A program made the translations under genes and the position numbers. Below are positions 1-11,628 of a stretch of DNA of 64,000 bases, piece after piece. Each line of letters begins with the position of its first letter. Position 1 is the stretch's first letter. Source of the stretch: Tetraselmis striata (Eukaryota > Chlorophyta > Chlorodendrophyceae > Chlorodendrales > Chlorodendraceae); NCBI GenBank assembly GCA_006384855.1, contig VCJN01000434.1, positions 98,774 to 162,773 of the forward strand, in the 5' to 3' direction. The notes under the pieces are model-generated. The model worked only from the letters and a program-made list of their open reading frames with translations. It had not been told where the DNA came from and did not search any database.

Positions 1-781
1 CTTGCTCCGGCATTGCGCCAAGCAAAAAGTCCACATCTGACCAAAAGCTGACCAAAACGATGAAAAGCAAATTCAACGGATTGGACCATACATCAGGCAT
101 ATGTCTTTATTGCAGATTGAAATTAGAATTAATTCGTTTTGCTTGTCGTCATGGTCCTCCATTCTGTTCATAAGTATTGTTTATTGACATAGCAGACACA
201 TCATGGGAAGACATGGTTTGTAGGGCATTCATCCAAATATACAGAATTTGAATGCAATAGGAGGAGATGGCTGCCAACACAGTCGAGAAAATGAAATTTA
301 TCAGCTGACATATTTACTCGGGCTGAAAGGCCGGGATTGCCTTGGGGCTGTGTCCCACACAGTCACCGGAAAATCCTAGAACATCGTACATCGTCCTCAG
401 CTGTCTTTGCCCTTGGGAAAGGCACGCAGTCTGTTGTAGTATTAGTAGTTTTGCCGTTTCAGCCCGGTAAACACTACTGTACACCTTATTCCCTGCCCGG
501 GTCAAAAGGCCGCAACTCCTGGACGTCGTGCACCCAGTAGTCCCGCATTAGTGCACGCGGTTTGCAGTGGTGTGTGTGTGTTGCCTGCACTCCGAAGCCT
601 GGACTGGCCTGCAACTGGCTTAGGGCCAAGCACAACATCCAAACCTCACGAAAAGTTGACCAAAGCTGACCAAAGTTGAAGCCTGGACTGGCTTGCTCCG
701 GCATTGCGCCAAGCAAAAAGTCCACATCTGACCAAAAGCTGACCAAACCGATGAAAGGCAAATTCAACGGATTGGACCATA
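1..781 (+). repeat. A-type monomers (end of one unit plus one full unit, 91-781)
   Basis: A monomer layout, read on the full unit 91-781: a common left part to about 265 (ending AATAGGAGGAG), an A-specific middle of about 260 bp (from ATGGCTGCCAAC to the CCCGGGTCAAAAGGCC block near 497), and a common right part with GTGCACCCA, CGCGGTTTGCA, a short (GT)5 and two copies of a degenerate 70-90 bp sub-repeat starting GCCTGGACTGGC (about 597 and 682). The unit before the following B carries CCAAACCGATG instead of CCAAAACGATG, so B-type sequence begins about 35 bp left of the anchor. Confidence 0.95.
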
Positions 782-1502
782 CATCAGGCATATGTCTTTA
801 TTGCAGATTGAAATTAGAATTAATTCGTTTTGCGTGCCGTCATGGTCCTCCATTCTGTTCATAAGTATTGTTTATCGACATAGCAGACACATCATGGGAA
901 GACATGCTTTTGCAGAGCATTCATCCAAATATACAGAATTTGAATGCAATAGGAGGAGTAGTATGACGAAACATTGTTCAGAGATTTGCTTGTATCCCCT
1001 TGCTGAGGCACCGCATTAATATCTAATTTGACCCTCGTACAGAAACATATGACTTCAATGGGTTTTCCTTGCAATCAATTGCGCATATGTGATATGCTAT
1101 TTCATACAGCTCATCACCATTTGCAAAAAATGGAATGTACAACTATGCAGCACGTGTGCATGTATATGTAAAGATTGTGTTCATGTTCGCTTAAGAGAAG
1201 AAAGAAATTCCTGCACTGGCTGGAATGGCTATGGCATCGGGCAAGGAAAAAATCCAAAGTTGATCCGCAGCTGATCCGAAGTAGGTATACCAAAGCTGAA
1301 GTCTGGACTGGCTTGCTCCGGCATTGCGTCAAGCAAAAAATCCACATCTGACCGAAAGCTGACCAAATATGTTATTCCCCACCCGGGTAAAAGGCCACAA
1401 CGACTGATGGACGCCGTGCACCCAATTTTCCCGCATTACTGTCCGCGGTTTGCAATGGTGTGTGTGTGGGGGGGGGGGGGGGGAGCGTGCGCGTGTGTGT
1501 GT

Positions 1503-1573
<71 letters not shown>

Positions 1574-1761
1574 GCCTGAACTCCGGAGCCTGGACTGGCT
1601 TGCTATGGCATAGGGCCAAGCAAAACATCCGAATTCGACCCAAAGCTGACCAAAGTTGAAGCCTGGACTGGCTTGCTCCGGCATTGCGCCAAGCAAAAAG
1701 TCCACATCTGACCAAAAGCTGACCAAAACGATGAAAGGCAAATTCAACGGATTGGACCATA
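782..1761 (+). repeat. B-type monomer 1 (980 bp) with poly-G/(GT)n block
   Basis: Shares the left part with A up to AATAGGAGGAG (about 957), then has a B-specific middle of about 400 bp (GTAGTATGACGAAAC to the CACCCGGGTAAAAGGCC block near 1380), then rejoins A at GTGCACCCA. The right part holds poly-G 1468-1483 and (GT)n about 1492-1572. Degenerate GCCTGGACTGGC sub-repeats start near 1211, 1302, 1588 and 1661. Diagnostic bases against A: GCGTGCCGTC for GCTTGTCGTC and TTATCGACATAGC for TTATTGACATAGC. Confidence 0.95.
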
Positions 1762-4535
1762 CATCAGGCATATGTCTTTATTGCAGATTGAAATTAGAAT
1801 TAATTCGTTTTGCTTGTCGTCATGGTCCTCCATTCTGTTCATAAGTATTGTTTATTGACATAGCAGACACATCATGGGAAGACATGGTTTGTAGGGCATT
1901 CATCCAAATATACAGAATTTGAATGCAATAGGAGGAGATGGCTGCCAACACAGTCGAGAAAATGAAATTTATCAGCTGACATATTTACTCGGGCTGAAAG
2001 GCCGGGATTGCCTTGGGGCTGTGTCCCACACAGTCACCGGAAAATCCTAGAACATCGTACATCGTCCTCAGCTGTCTTTGCCCTTGGGAAAGGCACGCAG
2101 TCTGTTGTAGTATTAGTAGTTTTGCCGTTTCAGCCCGGTAAACACTACTGTACACCTTATTCCCTGCCCGGGTCAAAAGGCCGCAACTCCTGGACGTCGT
2201 GCACCCAGTAGTCCCGCATTAGTGCACGCGGTTTGCAGTGGTGTGTGTGTGTTGCCTGCACTCCGAAGCCTGGACTGGCCTGCAACTGGCTTAGGGCCAA
2301 GCACAAAATCCAAACCTCACGAAAAGTTGACCAAAGCTGACCAAAGTTGAAGCCTGGACTGGCTTGCTCCGGCATTGCGCCAAGCAAAAAGTCCACATCT
2401 GACCAAAAGCTGACCAAAACGATGAAAGGCAAATTCAACGGATTGGACCATACATCAGGCATATGTCTTTATTGCAGATTGAAATTAGAATTAATTCGTT
2501 TTGCTTGTCGTCATGGTCCTCCATTCTGTTCATAAGTATTGTTTATTGACATAGCAGACACATCATGGGAAGACATGGTTTGTAGGGCATTCATCCAAAT
2601 ATACAGAATTTGAATGCAATAGGAGGAGATGGCTGCCAACACAGTCGAGAAAATGAAATTTATCAGCTGACATATTTACTCGGGCTGAAAGGCCGGGATT
2701 GCCTTGGGGCTGTGTCCCACACAGTCACCGGAAAATCCTAGAACATCGTACATCGTCCTCAGCTGTGTTTGCCCTTGGGAAAGGCACGCAGTCTGTTGTA
2801 GTATTAGTAGTTTTGCCGTTTCAGACCGGTAAACACTACTGTACACCTTATTCCCTGCCCGGGTCAAAAGGCCGCAACTCCTGGACGTCGTGCACCCAGT
2901 AGTCCCGCATTAGTGCACGCGGTTTGCAGTGGTGTGTGTGTGTTGCTTGCACTCCGAAGCCTGGACTGGCCTGCAACTGGCTTAGGGCCAAGCACAACAT
3001 CCAAACCTCACGAAAAGTTGACCAAAGCTGACCAAAGTTGAAGCCTGGACTGGCTTGCTCCGGCATTGCGCCAAGCAAAAAGTCCACATCTGACCAAAAG
3101 CTGACCAAAACGATGAAAGGCAAATTCAACGGATTGGACCATACATCAGGCATATGTCTTTATTGCAGATTGAAATTAGAATTAATTCGTTTTGCTTGTC
3201 GTCATGGTCCTCCATTCTGTTCATAAGTATTGTTTATTGACATAGCAGGACACATCATGGGAAGACATGGTTGTAGGGCATTCATCCAAATATACAGAAT
3301 TTGAATGCAATAGGAGGAGATGGCTGCCAACACAGTCGAGAAAATGAAATTTATCAGCTGACATATTTACTCGGGCTGAAAGGCCGGGATTGCCTTGGGG
3401 CTGTGTCCCACACAGTCACCGGAAAATCCTAGAACATCGTACATCGTCCTCAGCTGTGTTTGCCCTTGGGAAAGGCACGCAGTCTGTTGTAGTATTAGTA
3501 GTTTTGCCGTTTCAGCCCGGTAAACACTACTGTACACCTTATTCCCTGCCCGGGTCAAAAGGCCGCAACTCCTGGACGTCGTGCACCCAGTAGTCCCGCA
3601 TTAGTGCACGCGGTTTGCAGTGGTGTGTGTGTGTTGCCTGCACTCCGAAGCCTGGACTGGCCTGCAACTGGCTTAGGGCCAAGCACAAAATCCAAACCTC
3701 ACGAAAAGTTGACCAAAGCTGACCAAAGTTTGAAGCCTGGACTGGCTTGCTCCGGCATTGCGCCAAGCAAAAAGTCCACATCTGACCAAAAGCTGACCAA
3801 AACGATGAAAAGCAAATTCAACGGATTGGACCATACATCAGGCATATGTCTTTATTGCAGATTGAAATTAGAATTAATTCGTTTTGCTTGTCGTCATGGT
3901 CCTCCATTCTGTTCATAAGTATTGTTTATTGACATAGGCAGACACATCATGGGAAGACATGGTTTGTAGGGCATTCATCCAAATATACAGAATTTGAATG
4001 CAATAGGAGGAGATGGCTGCCAACACAGTCGAGAAAATGAAATTTATCAGCTGACATATTTACTCGGGCTGAAAGGCCGGGATTGCCTTGGGCTGTGTCC
4101 CACACAGTCCACCGGAAAATCCTTAGAACATCGTACATCGTCCTCAGCTGTCTTTGCCCTTGGGAAAGGCACGCAGTCTGTTGTAGTATTAGTAGTTTTT
4201 GCCGTTTCAGCCCCGGTAAACACTACTGTACACCTTATTCCCTGCCCGGGTCAAAGGCCGCAACTCCTGGACGTCGTGCACCCAGTAGTCCCCGCATTAG
4301 TGCACGCGGTTTGCAGTGGTGTGGTGTGTGTTGCCTGCACTCCGAAGCCTGGACTGGCCTGCAACTGGCTTAGGGCCAAGCACACATCCAAACCTCACCG
4401 AAAAGTTGACCAAAGCTTGACCAAAGTTGAAGCCTGGACTGGCTTGCTCCGGCATTGCGCCAAGCAAAAAGTCCCACATCTGACCAAAAGCTGACCCAAA
4501 CCAGATGAAAGGCAAATTCAACGGATTGGACCATA
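1762..4535 (+). repeat. Run of four A monomers
   Basis: Units start at 1762, 2453, 3144 and 3836, with lengths 691, 691, 692 and 700. The second unit carries the CAGACCGG variant (about 2823) where most A units have CAGCCCGG. The last unit, from about 3930, begins a stretch with many single-base insertions that continues into the next block. Confidence 0.95.
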
Positions 4536-5277
4536 CATCAGGCATATGTCTTTATTGCAGATTGAATATAGAATTAATTCGTTTTGCGTGCCGTCATGGT
4601 CCTCCATTCTGTTCATAAGTATTGTTTATCGACATTAGCAGACACATCATGGGAAGACATGCTTTGCAGAGCATTCATCCAAATATACAGAATTTGAATG
4701 CAATAGGAGGAGTAGTATGACGAAACATTGTTCAGAGATTTGCTTGTATCCCCCTTGCTGAGGCACCGCATTAATATCTAATTTGACCCTCGTACAGAAA
4801 CATATGACTTCAATGGGTTTTCCTTGCAATCAAATTGCGCATATGTGATATGCTATTTCATACAGCTCATCACCATTTGCAAAAAATGGAATGTACAACT
4901 ATGCAGCACGTGTGCATGTATATGTAAAGATTGTGTTCATGTTCGCTTAAGAGAAGAAAGAAATTCCTGCACTGGCTGGAATGGCTATGGCATCGGGCAA
5001 GGAAAAAATCCAAAGTTGATCCGCAGCTGATCCGAAGTAGGTATACCAAAGCTGAAGTCTGGACTGGCTTGCTCCGGCATTGCGTCAAGCAAAAAATCCA
5101 CATCTGACCGAAAGCTGACCAAATATGTTATTCCCCACCCGGGTAAAAGGCCACAACGACTGATGGACGCCGTGCACCCAATTTTCCCGCATTACTGTCC
5201 GCGGTTTGCAATGGTGTGGTGTGGGGGGGGGGGGGGGGGGGAGCGTGCGCGTGTGTGTGTTCGTGTGTGTGTGTGTG

Positions 5278-5317
<40 letters not shown>

Positions 5318-5524
5318 TGTGTGTGTGTTGTGTTGCCTGAACTCCGGAGCCTGGACTGGCTTGCTATGGCATAGGGCCAAGCAAAACATCCGAATTCGGA
5401 CCCAAAGCTGACCAAAGTTGAAGCCTGGACTGGCTTGCTCCGGGCATTGCGCCAAGCAAAAAGTCCACATCTGACCAAAAGCTGACCAAAACGATGAAAG
5501 GCAAATTCAACGGATTGGACCATA
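4536..5524 (+). repeat. B-type monomer 2 (989 bp)
   Basis: Same layout as B1. Poly-G at about 5223-5241, followed by a GT tract interrupted by TT and GG dinucleotides to about 5331. Extra single bases (for example CATTAGC for CATAGC near 4634, and TATCCCCC) make it the longest B unit; these look like consensus errors rather than real divergence. Confidence 0.95.
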
Positions 5525-8500
5525 CATCAGGCATATGTCTTTATTGCAGATTGAAATTAGAATTAATTCGTTTTTGCTTGTCGTCATGGTCCCTCCATTC
5601 TGTTCATAAGTATTGTTTATTGACATAGCAGACACATCATGGGAAGACATGGTTTGTAGGGCCATTCATCCAAATATACAGAATTTGAATGCAATAGGAG
5701 GAGATGGCTGCCAACACAGTCGAGAAAATGAAATTTATCAGCTGACATATTTACTCCGGGCTGAAAGGCCGGGATTGCCTTGGGGCTGTGTCCCACACAG
5801 TCACCGGAAAATCCTAGAACATCGTACATCGTCCTCAGCTGTCTTTGCCCTTGGGAAAGGCACGCAGTCTGTTGTAGTATTAGTAGTTTTGGCCGTTTCA
5901 GCCCGGTAAACACTACTGTACACCTTATTCCCTGCCCGGGTCAAAAGGCCGCAACTCCTGGACGTCGTGCACCCAGTAGTCCCGCATTAGTGCACGCGGT
6001 TTGCAGTGGTGTGTGTGTGTTGCCTGCACTCCGAAGCCTGGACTGGCCTGCAACTGGCTTAGGGCCAAGCACAAAATCCAAACCTCACGAAAAGTTGACC
6101 AAAGCTGACCAAAGTTGAAGCCTGGACTGGCTTGCTCCGGCATTGCGCCAAGCAAAAAGTCCACATCTGACCAAAAGCTGACCAAAACGATGAAAGGCAA
6201 ATTCAACGGATTGGACCATACATCAGGCATATGTCTTTATTGCAGATTGAAATTAGAATTAATTCGTTTTGCTTGTCGTCATGGTCCTCCATTCTGTTCA
6301 TAAGTATTGTTTATTGACCATAGCAGACACATCATGGGAAGACATGGTTTGTAGGGCAATTCATCCAAATATACAGAATTTGAATGCAATAGGAGGAGAT
6401 GGCTGCCAACACAGTCCGAGAAAATGAAATTTATCAGCTGACATATTTTACTCGGGCTGAAAGGCCGGGATTGGCCTTGGGGCTGTGTCCCACACAGTCA
6501 CCTGGAAAATCCTAAGAACATCGTACATCGTCCTCAGCTGTGTTTGCCCTTGGGAAAGGCACGCAGTCTGTTGTAGTATTAGTAGTTTTGCCGTTTCAGA
6601 CCGGTAAACACTACTGTACACCTTATTCCCTGCCCGGGTCAAAAGGCCGCAACTCCTGGACGTCGTGCACCCAGTAGTCCCGCATTAGTGCACGCGGTTT
6701 GCAGTGGTGTGTGTGTGTTGCTTTGCACTCCGAAGCCTGGACTGGCCTGCAACTGGCTTAGGGCCAAGCACAACATCCAAACCTCACGAAAAGTTGACCA
6801 AAGCTGACCAAAGTTGAAGCCTGGACTGGCTTGCTCCGGCATTGCGCCAAGCAAAAAGGTCCACATCTGACCAAAAGCTGACCAATAACGATGAAAGGCA
6901 AATTCAACGGATTGGACCATACATCAGGCATATGTCTTTATTGCAGATTGAAATTAGAATTAATTTCGTTTTGCTTGTCGTCATGGTCCTCCATTCTGTT
7001 CATAAGTTATTGTTTATTGACATAGCAGACACATCATGGGAAGACATGGTTTGTAGGGCATTTCATCCAAATATACAGAATTTGAATGCAATAGGAGGAG
7101 ATGGCTGCCAACACAGTCGAGAAAATGAAATTTATCAGCTGACAATATTTACTCGGGCTGAAAGGCCGGGATTGCCTTGGGGCTGTGTCCCACACAGTCA
7201 CCGGAAAAATCCTAGAACATGTACATCGTCCTCAGCTGTGTTTGCCCTTGGGAAAGGCACGCAGTCTGTTGTAGTATTAGTAGTTTTGCCGTTTCAGCCC
7301 GGTAAAACACTACTGTACACCTTATTCCCTGCCCGGTCAAAAGGCGCAACTCCTGGACGTCGTGCACCCAGTAGTCCCGCATTAGTGCACGCGGTTTGCA
7401 GTGGTGTGTGTGTGTTTGCTTGCACTCCGAAGCCTGGACTGGCCTGCAACTGGCTTAGGGCCAAGCAAAAAATCCAAACCTCACGAAAAAGTTGACCAAA
7501 GCTGACCAAAGTTGAAGCCTGGACTGGCTTGCTCCGGCATTGCGCCAAGCAAAAAGTCCACATCTGACCAAAAGCTGACCAAAACGATGAAAAGCAATTC
7601 AACGGATTGGACCATACATCAGGCATATGTCTTTATTGCAGATTGAAATTAGAATTAATTCGTTTTGCTTGTCGTCATGGTCCCTCCATTCTGTTCATAA
7701 GTATTGTTTATTGACATAGCAGACACATCATGGGAAGACATGGTTTGTAGGGCATTCATCCAAATATACAGAATTTGAATGCAATAGGAGGAGATGGCTG
7801 CCAACACAGTCGAGAAAATGAAATTTATCAGCTGACATATTTACTCGGGCTGAAAGGCCGGGATTGCCTTGGGGCTGTGTCCCCACACAGTTACCGGAAA
7901 ATCCTAGAACATCGTACATCGTCCCTCAGCTGTGTTTGCCTTGGGAAAGGCACGCAGTCTGTTGTAGTATTAGTAGTTTTGCCGTTTCAGCCCGGTAAAC
8001 ACTACTGTACACCTTATTCCTGCCCGGGTCAAAAGGCCGCAACTCCTGGACGTCGTGCACCCAGTAGTCCCGCATTAGTGCACGCGGTTTGCCAGTGGTG
8101 TGTGTGTGTTGCCTGCACTCCGAAGCCTGGACTGGCCTGCAACTGGCTTAGGGCCAAGCACAAAATCCAAACCTCACGAAAAGTTGACCAAAGCTGACCA
8201 AAGTTGAAGCCTGGACTGGCTTGCTCCGGCATTGCGCCAAGCAAAAAGTCCACATCTGACCAAAAGCTGACCAAAACGATGAAAAGCAATTCAACGGATT
8301 GGACCATACATCAGGCATATGTCTTTATTGCAGATTGAAATTAGAATTAATTCGTTTTGCTTGTCGTCATGGTCCTCCATTCTGTTCATAAGTATTGTTT
8401 ATTGACATAGCAGACACATCATGGGAAGACATGGTTTGTAGGGCATTCATCCAAATATACAGAATTTGAATGCAATAGGAGGAGATGGCTGCCAACACAG

Positions 8501-9004
8501 TCGAGAAAATGAAATTTATCAGCTGACATATTTACTCGGGCTGAAAGGCCGGGATTGCCTTGGGGCTGTGTCCCACACAGTCACCGGAAAATCCTAGAAC
8601 ATCGTACATCGTCCTCAGCTGTGTTTGCCCTTGGGAAAGGCACGCAGTCTGTTGTAGTATTAGTAGTTTTGCCGTTTCAGCCCGGTAAACACTACTGTAC
8701 ACCTTATTCCCTGCCCGGGTCAAAAGGCCGCAACTCCTGGACGTCGTGCACCCAGTAGTCCCGCATTAGTGCACGCGGTTTGCAGTGGTGTGTGTGTGTG
8801 TTGCCTGCACTCCGAAGCCTGGACTGGCCCTGCAACTGGCTTAGGGCCAAGCACAAAATCCAAACCTCACGAAAAGTTGACCAAAGCTGACCAAAGTTGA
8901 AGCCTGGACTGGCTTGCTCCGGCATTGCGCCAAGCAAAAAGTCCACATCTGACCAAAAAGCTGACCAAAACCGATGAAAGGCAAATTCAACGGATTGGAC
9001 CATA
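5525..9004 (+). repeat. Run of five A monomers, indel-rich
   Basis: Units start at 5525, 6221, 6922, 7617 and 8309 (696, 701, 695, 692, 696 bp). The second unit again carries CAGACCGG (about 6598) and the fourth carries CAGTTACCGG (about 7888), the same variants seen in the 11629-15085 run. Single-base insertions are frequent to about 8.1 kb and then become rare. Confidence 0.95.
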
Positions 9005-9715
9005 CATCAGGCATATGTCTTTATTGCAGATTGAAATTAGAATTAATTCGTTTTGCGTGCCGTCATGGTCCTCCATTCTGTTCATAAGTATTGTTTATCG
9101 ACATAGCAGACACATCATGGGAAGACATGCTTTGCAGAGCATTCATCCAAATATACAGAATTTGAATGCAATAGGAGGAGTAGTATGACGAAACATTGTT
9201 CAGAGATTTGCTTGTATCCCCTTGCTGAGGCACCGCATTAATATCTAATTTGACCCTCGTACAGAAACATATGACTTCAATGGGTTTTCCTTGCAATCAA
9301 TTGCGCATATGTGATATGCTATTTCATACAGCTCATCACCATTTGCAAAAAAATGGAATGTACAACTATGCAGCACGTGTGCATGTATATGTAAAGATTG
9401 TGTTCATGTTCGCTTAAGAGAAGAAAGAAATTCCTGCACTGGCTGGAATGGCTATGGCATCGGGCAAGGAAAAAATCCAAAGTTGATCCGCAGCTGATCC
9501 GAAGTAGGTATACCAAAGCTGAAGTCTGGACTGGCTTGCTCCGGCATTGCGTCAAGCAAAAAATCCACATCTGACCGAAAGCTGACCAAATATGTTATTC
9601 CCCACCCGGGTAAAAGGCCACAACGACTGATGGACGCCGTGCACCCAATTTTCCCGCATTACTGTCCGCGGTTTGCAATGGTGTGTGTGTGGGGGGGGAG
9701 GGGGGGGGAGCGTGC

Positions 9716-9766
<51 letters not shown>

Positions 9767-9954
9767 GCCTGAACTCCGGAGCCTGGACTGGCTTGCTATG
9801 GCATAGGGCCAAGCAAAACATCCGAATTCGACCCAAAGCTGACCAAAGTTGAAGCCTGGACTGGCTTGCTCCGGCATTGCGCCAAGCAAAAAGTCCACAT
9901 CTGACCAAAAGCTGACCAAAACGATGAAAAGCAAATTCAACGGATTGGACCATA
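9005..9954 (+). repeat. B-type monomer 3 (950 bp)
   Basis: B layout with a short block: two G runs separated by one A (about 9691-9708), then a GT tract to about 9764. The TTCG interruption that follows the first GT repeats in most B copies is absent. Confidence 0.95.
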
Positions 9955-10651
9955 CATCAGGCATATGTCTTTATTGCAGATTGAAATTAGAATTAATTCG
10001 TTTTGCTTGTCGTCATGGTCCTCCATTCTGTTCATAAGTATTGTTTATTGACATAGCAGACACATCATGGGAAGACATGGTTTGTAGGGCATTCATCCAA
10101 ATATACAGAATTTGAATGCAATAGGAGGAGATGGCTGCCAACACAGTCGAGAAAATGAAATTTATCAGCTGACATATTTACTCGGGCTGAAAGGCCGGGA
10201 TTGCCTTGGGGCTGTGTCCCACACAGTCACCGGAAAATCCTAGAACATCGTACATCGTCCTCAGCTGTGTTTGCCCTTGGGAAAGGCACGCAGTCTGTTG
10301 TAGTATTAGTAGTTTTGCCGTTTCAGCCCGGTAAACACTACTGTACACCTTATTCCCTGCCCGGGTCAAAAGGCCGCAACTCCTGGACGTCGTGCACCCA
10401 GTAGTCCCGCATTAGTGCACGCGGTTTGCAGTGGTGTGTGTGTGTGTGTTGCCTGCACTCCGAAGCCTGGACTGGCCTGCAACTGGCTTAGGGCCAAGCA
10501 CAACATCCAAACCTCACGAAAAGTTGACCAAAGCTGACCAAAGTTGAAGCCTGGACTGGCTTGCTCCGGCATTGCGCCAAGCAAAAAGTCCACATCTGAC
10601 CAAAAGCTGACCAAAACCGATGAAAGGCAAATTCAACGGATTGGACCCATA
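9955..10651 (+). repeat. Single A monomer between two B units
   Basis: A layout, 697 bp. It has a slightly longer GT run (about 10435-10449) than neighbouring A units, a feature shared with the single A unit at 24416-25112, which also lies between two B units. Confidence 0.95.
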
Positions 10652-11371
10652 CATCAGGCATATGTCTTTATTGCAGATTGAAATTAGAATTAATTCGTTT
10701 TGCGTGCCGTCATGGTCCTCCATTCTGTTCATAAGTATTGTTTATCGACATAGCAGACACATCATGGGAAGACATGGTTTGTAGGGCATTCATCCAAATA
10801 TACAGAATTTGAATGCAATAGGAGGAGTAGTATGACGAAACATTGTTCAGAGATTTGCTTGTATCCCCTTGCTGAGGCACCGCATTAATATCTAATTTGA
10901 CCCTCGTACAGAAACATATGAATTCAATGGGTTTTCCTTGCAATCAATTGCGCATATGTGATATGCTATTTCATACAGCTCATCACCATTTGCAAAAAAT
11001 GGAATGTACAACTATGCAGCACGTGTGCATGTATATGTAAAGATTGTGTTCATGTTCGCTTAAGAGAAGAAAGAAATTCCTGCACTGGCTGGAATGGCTA
11101 TGGCATCGGGCAAGGAAAAAATCCAAAGTTGATCCGCAGCTGATCCGAAGTAGGTATACCAAAGCTGAAGTCTGGACTGGCTTGCTCCGGCATTGCGTCA
11201 AGCAAAAAATCCACATCTGACCGAAAGCTGACCAAATATGTTATTCCCCACCCGGGTAAAAGGCCACAACGACTGATGGACGCCGTGCACCCAATTTTCC
11301 CGCATTACTGTCCGCGGTTTGCAATGGTGTGTGTGTGGGGGGGGGGGGGGGGAGCGTGCGCGTGTGTGTGT

Positions 11372-11440
<69 letters not shown>

Positions 11441-11628
11441 GCCTGAACTCCGGAGCCTGGACTGGCTTGCTATGGCATAGGGCCAAGCAAAACATCCGAA
11501 TTCGACCCAAAGCTGACCAAAGTTGAAGCCTGGACTGGCTTGCTCCGGCATTGCGCCAAGCAAAAAGTCCACATCTGACCAAAAGCTGACCAAAACGATG
11601 AAAGGCAAATTCAACGGATTGGACCATA
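10652..11628 (+). repeat. B-type monomer 4 (977 bp)
   Basis: B layout. Poly-G at about 11337-11352, then GT to about 11440. It has GACATGGTTTGTAGGGC (A-like) instead of GACATGCTTTGCAGAGC near 10770, as does B9 at 25113. This marks these two B copies as one lineage or as products of local gene conversion. Confidence 0.95.

Noticed and set aside
256-275. AGGAGGAGATGG, which looks like a bacterial ribosome binding site before ATG, in every A unit
   Set aside because: The window is eukaryotic (spliced genes), and the frame that follows is short and not conserved.
314-791. Recurrent open frames of 101, 67, 63 and 62 codons in each satellite unit, on both strands
   Set aside because: They repeat only because the monomer repeats, overlap one another on both strands, are broken by indels in many copies and show no domain or conserved start context.
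1407-1771. Frames rich in Cys-Val or His-Thr repeats in B units
   Set aside because: They are translations of the (GT)n microsatellite; length follows tract length.
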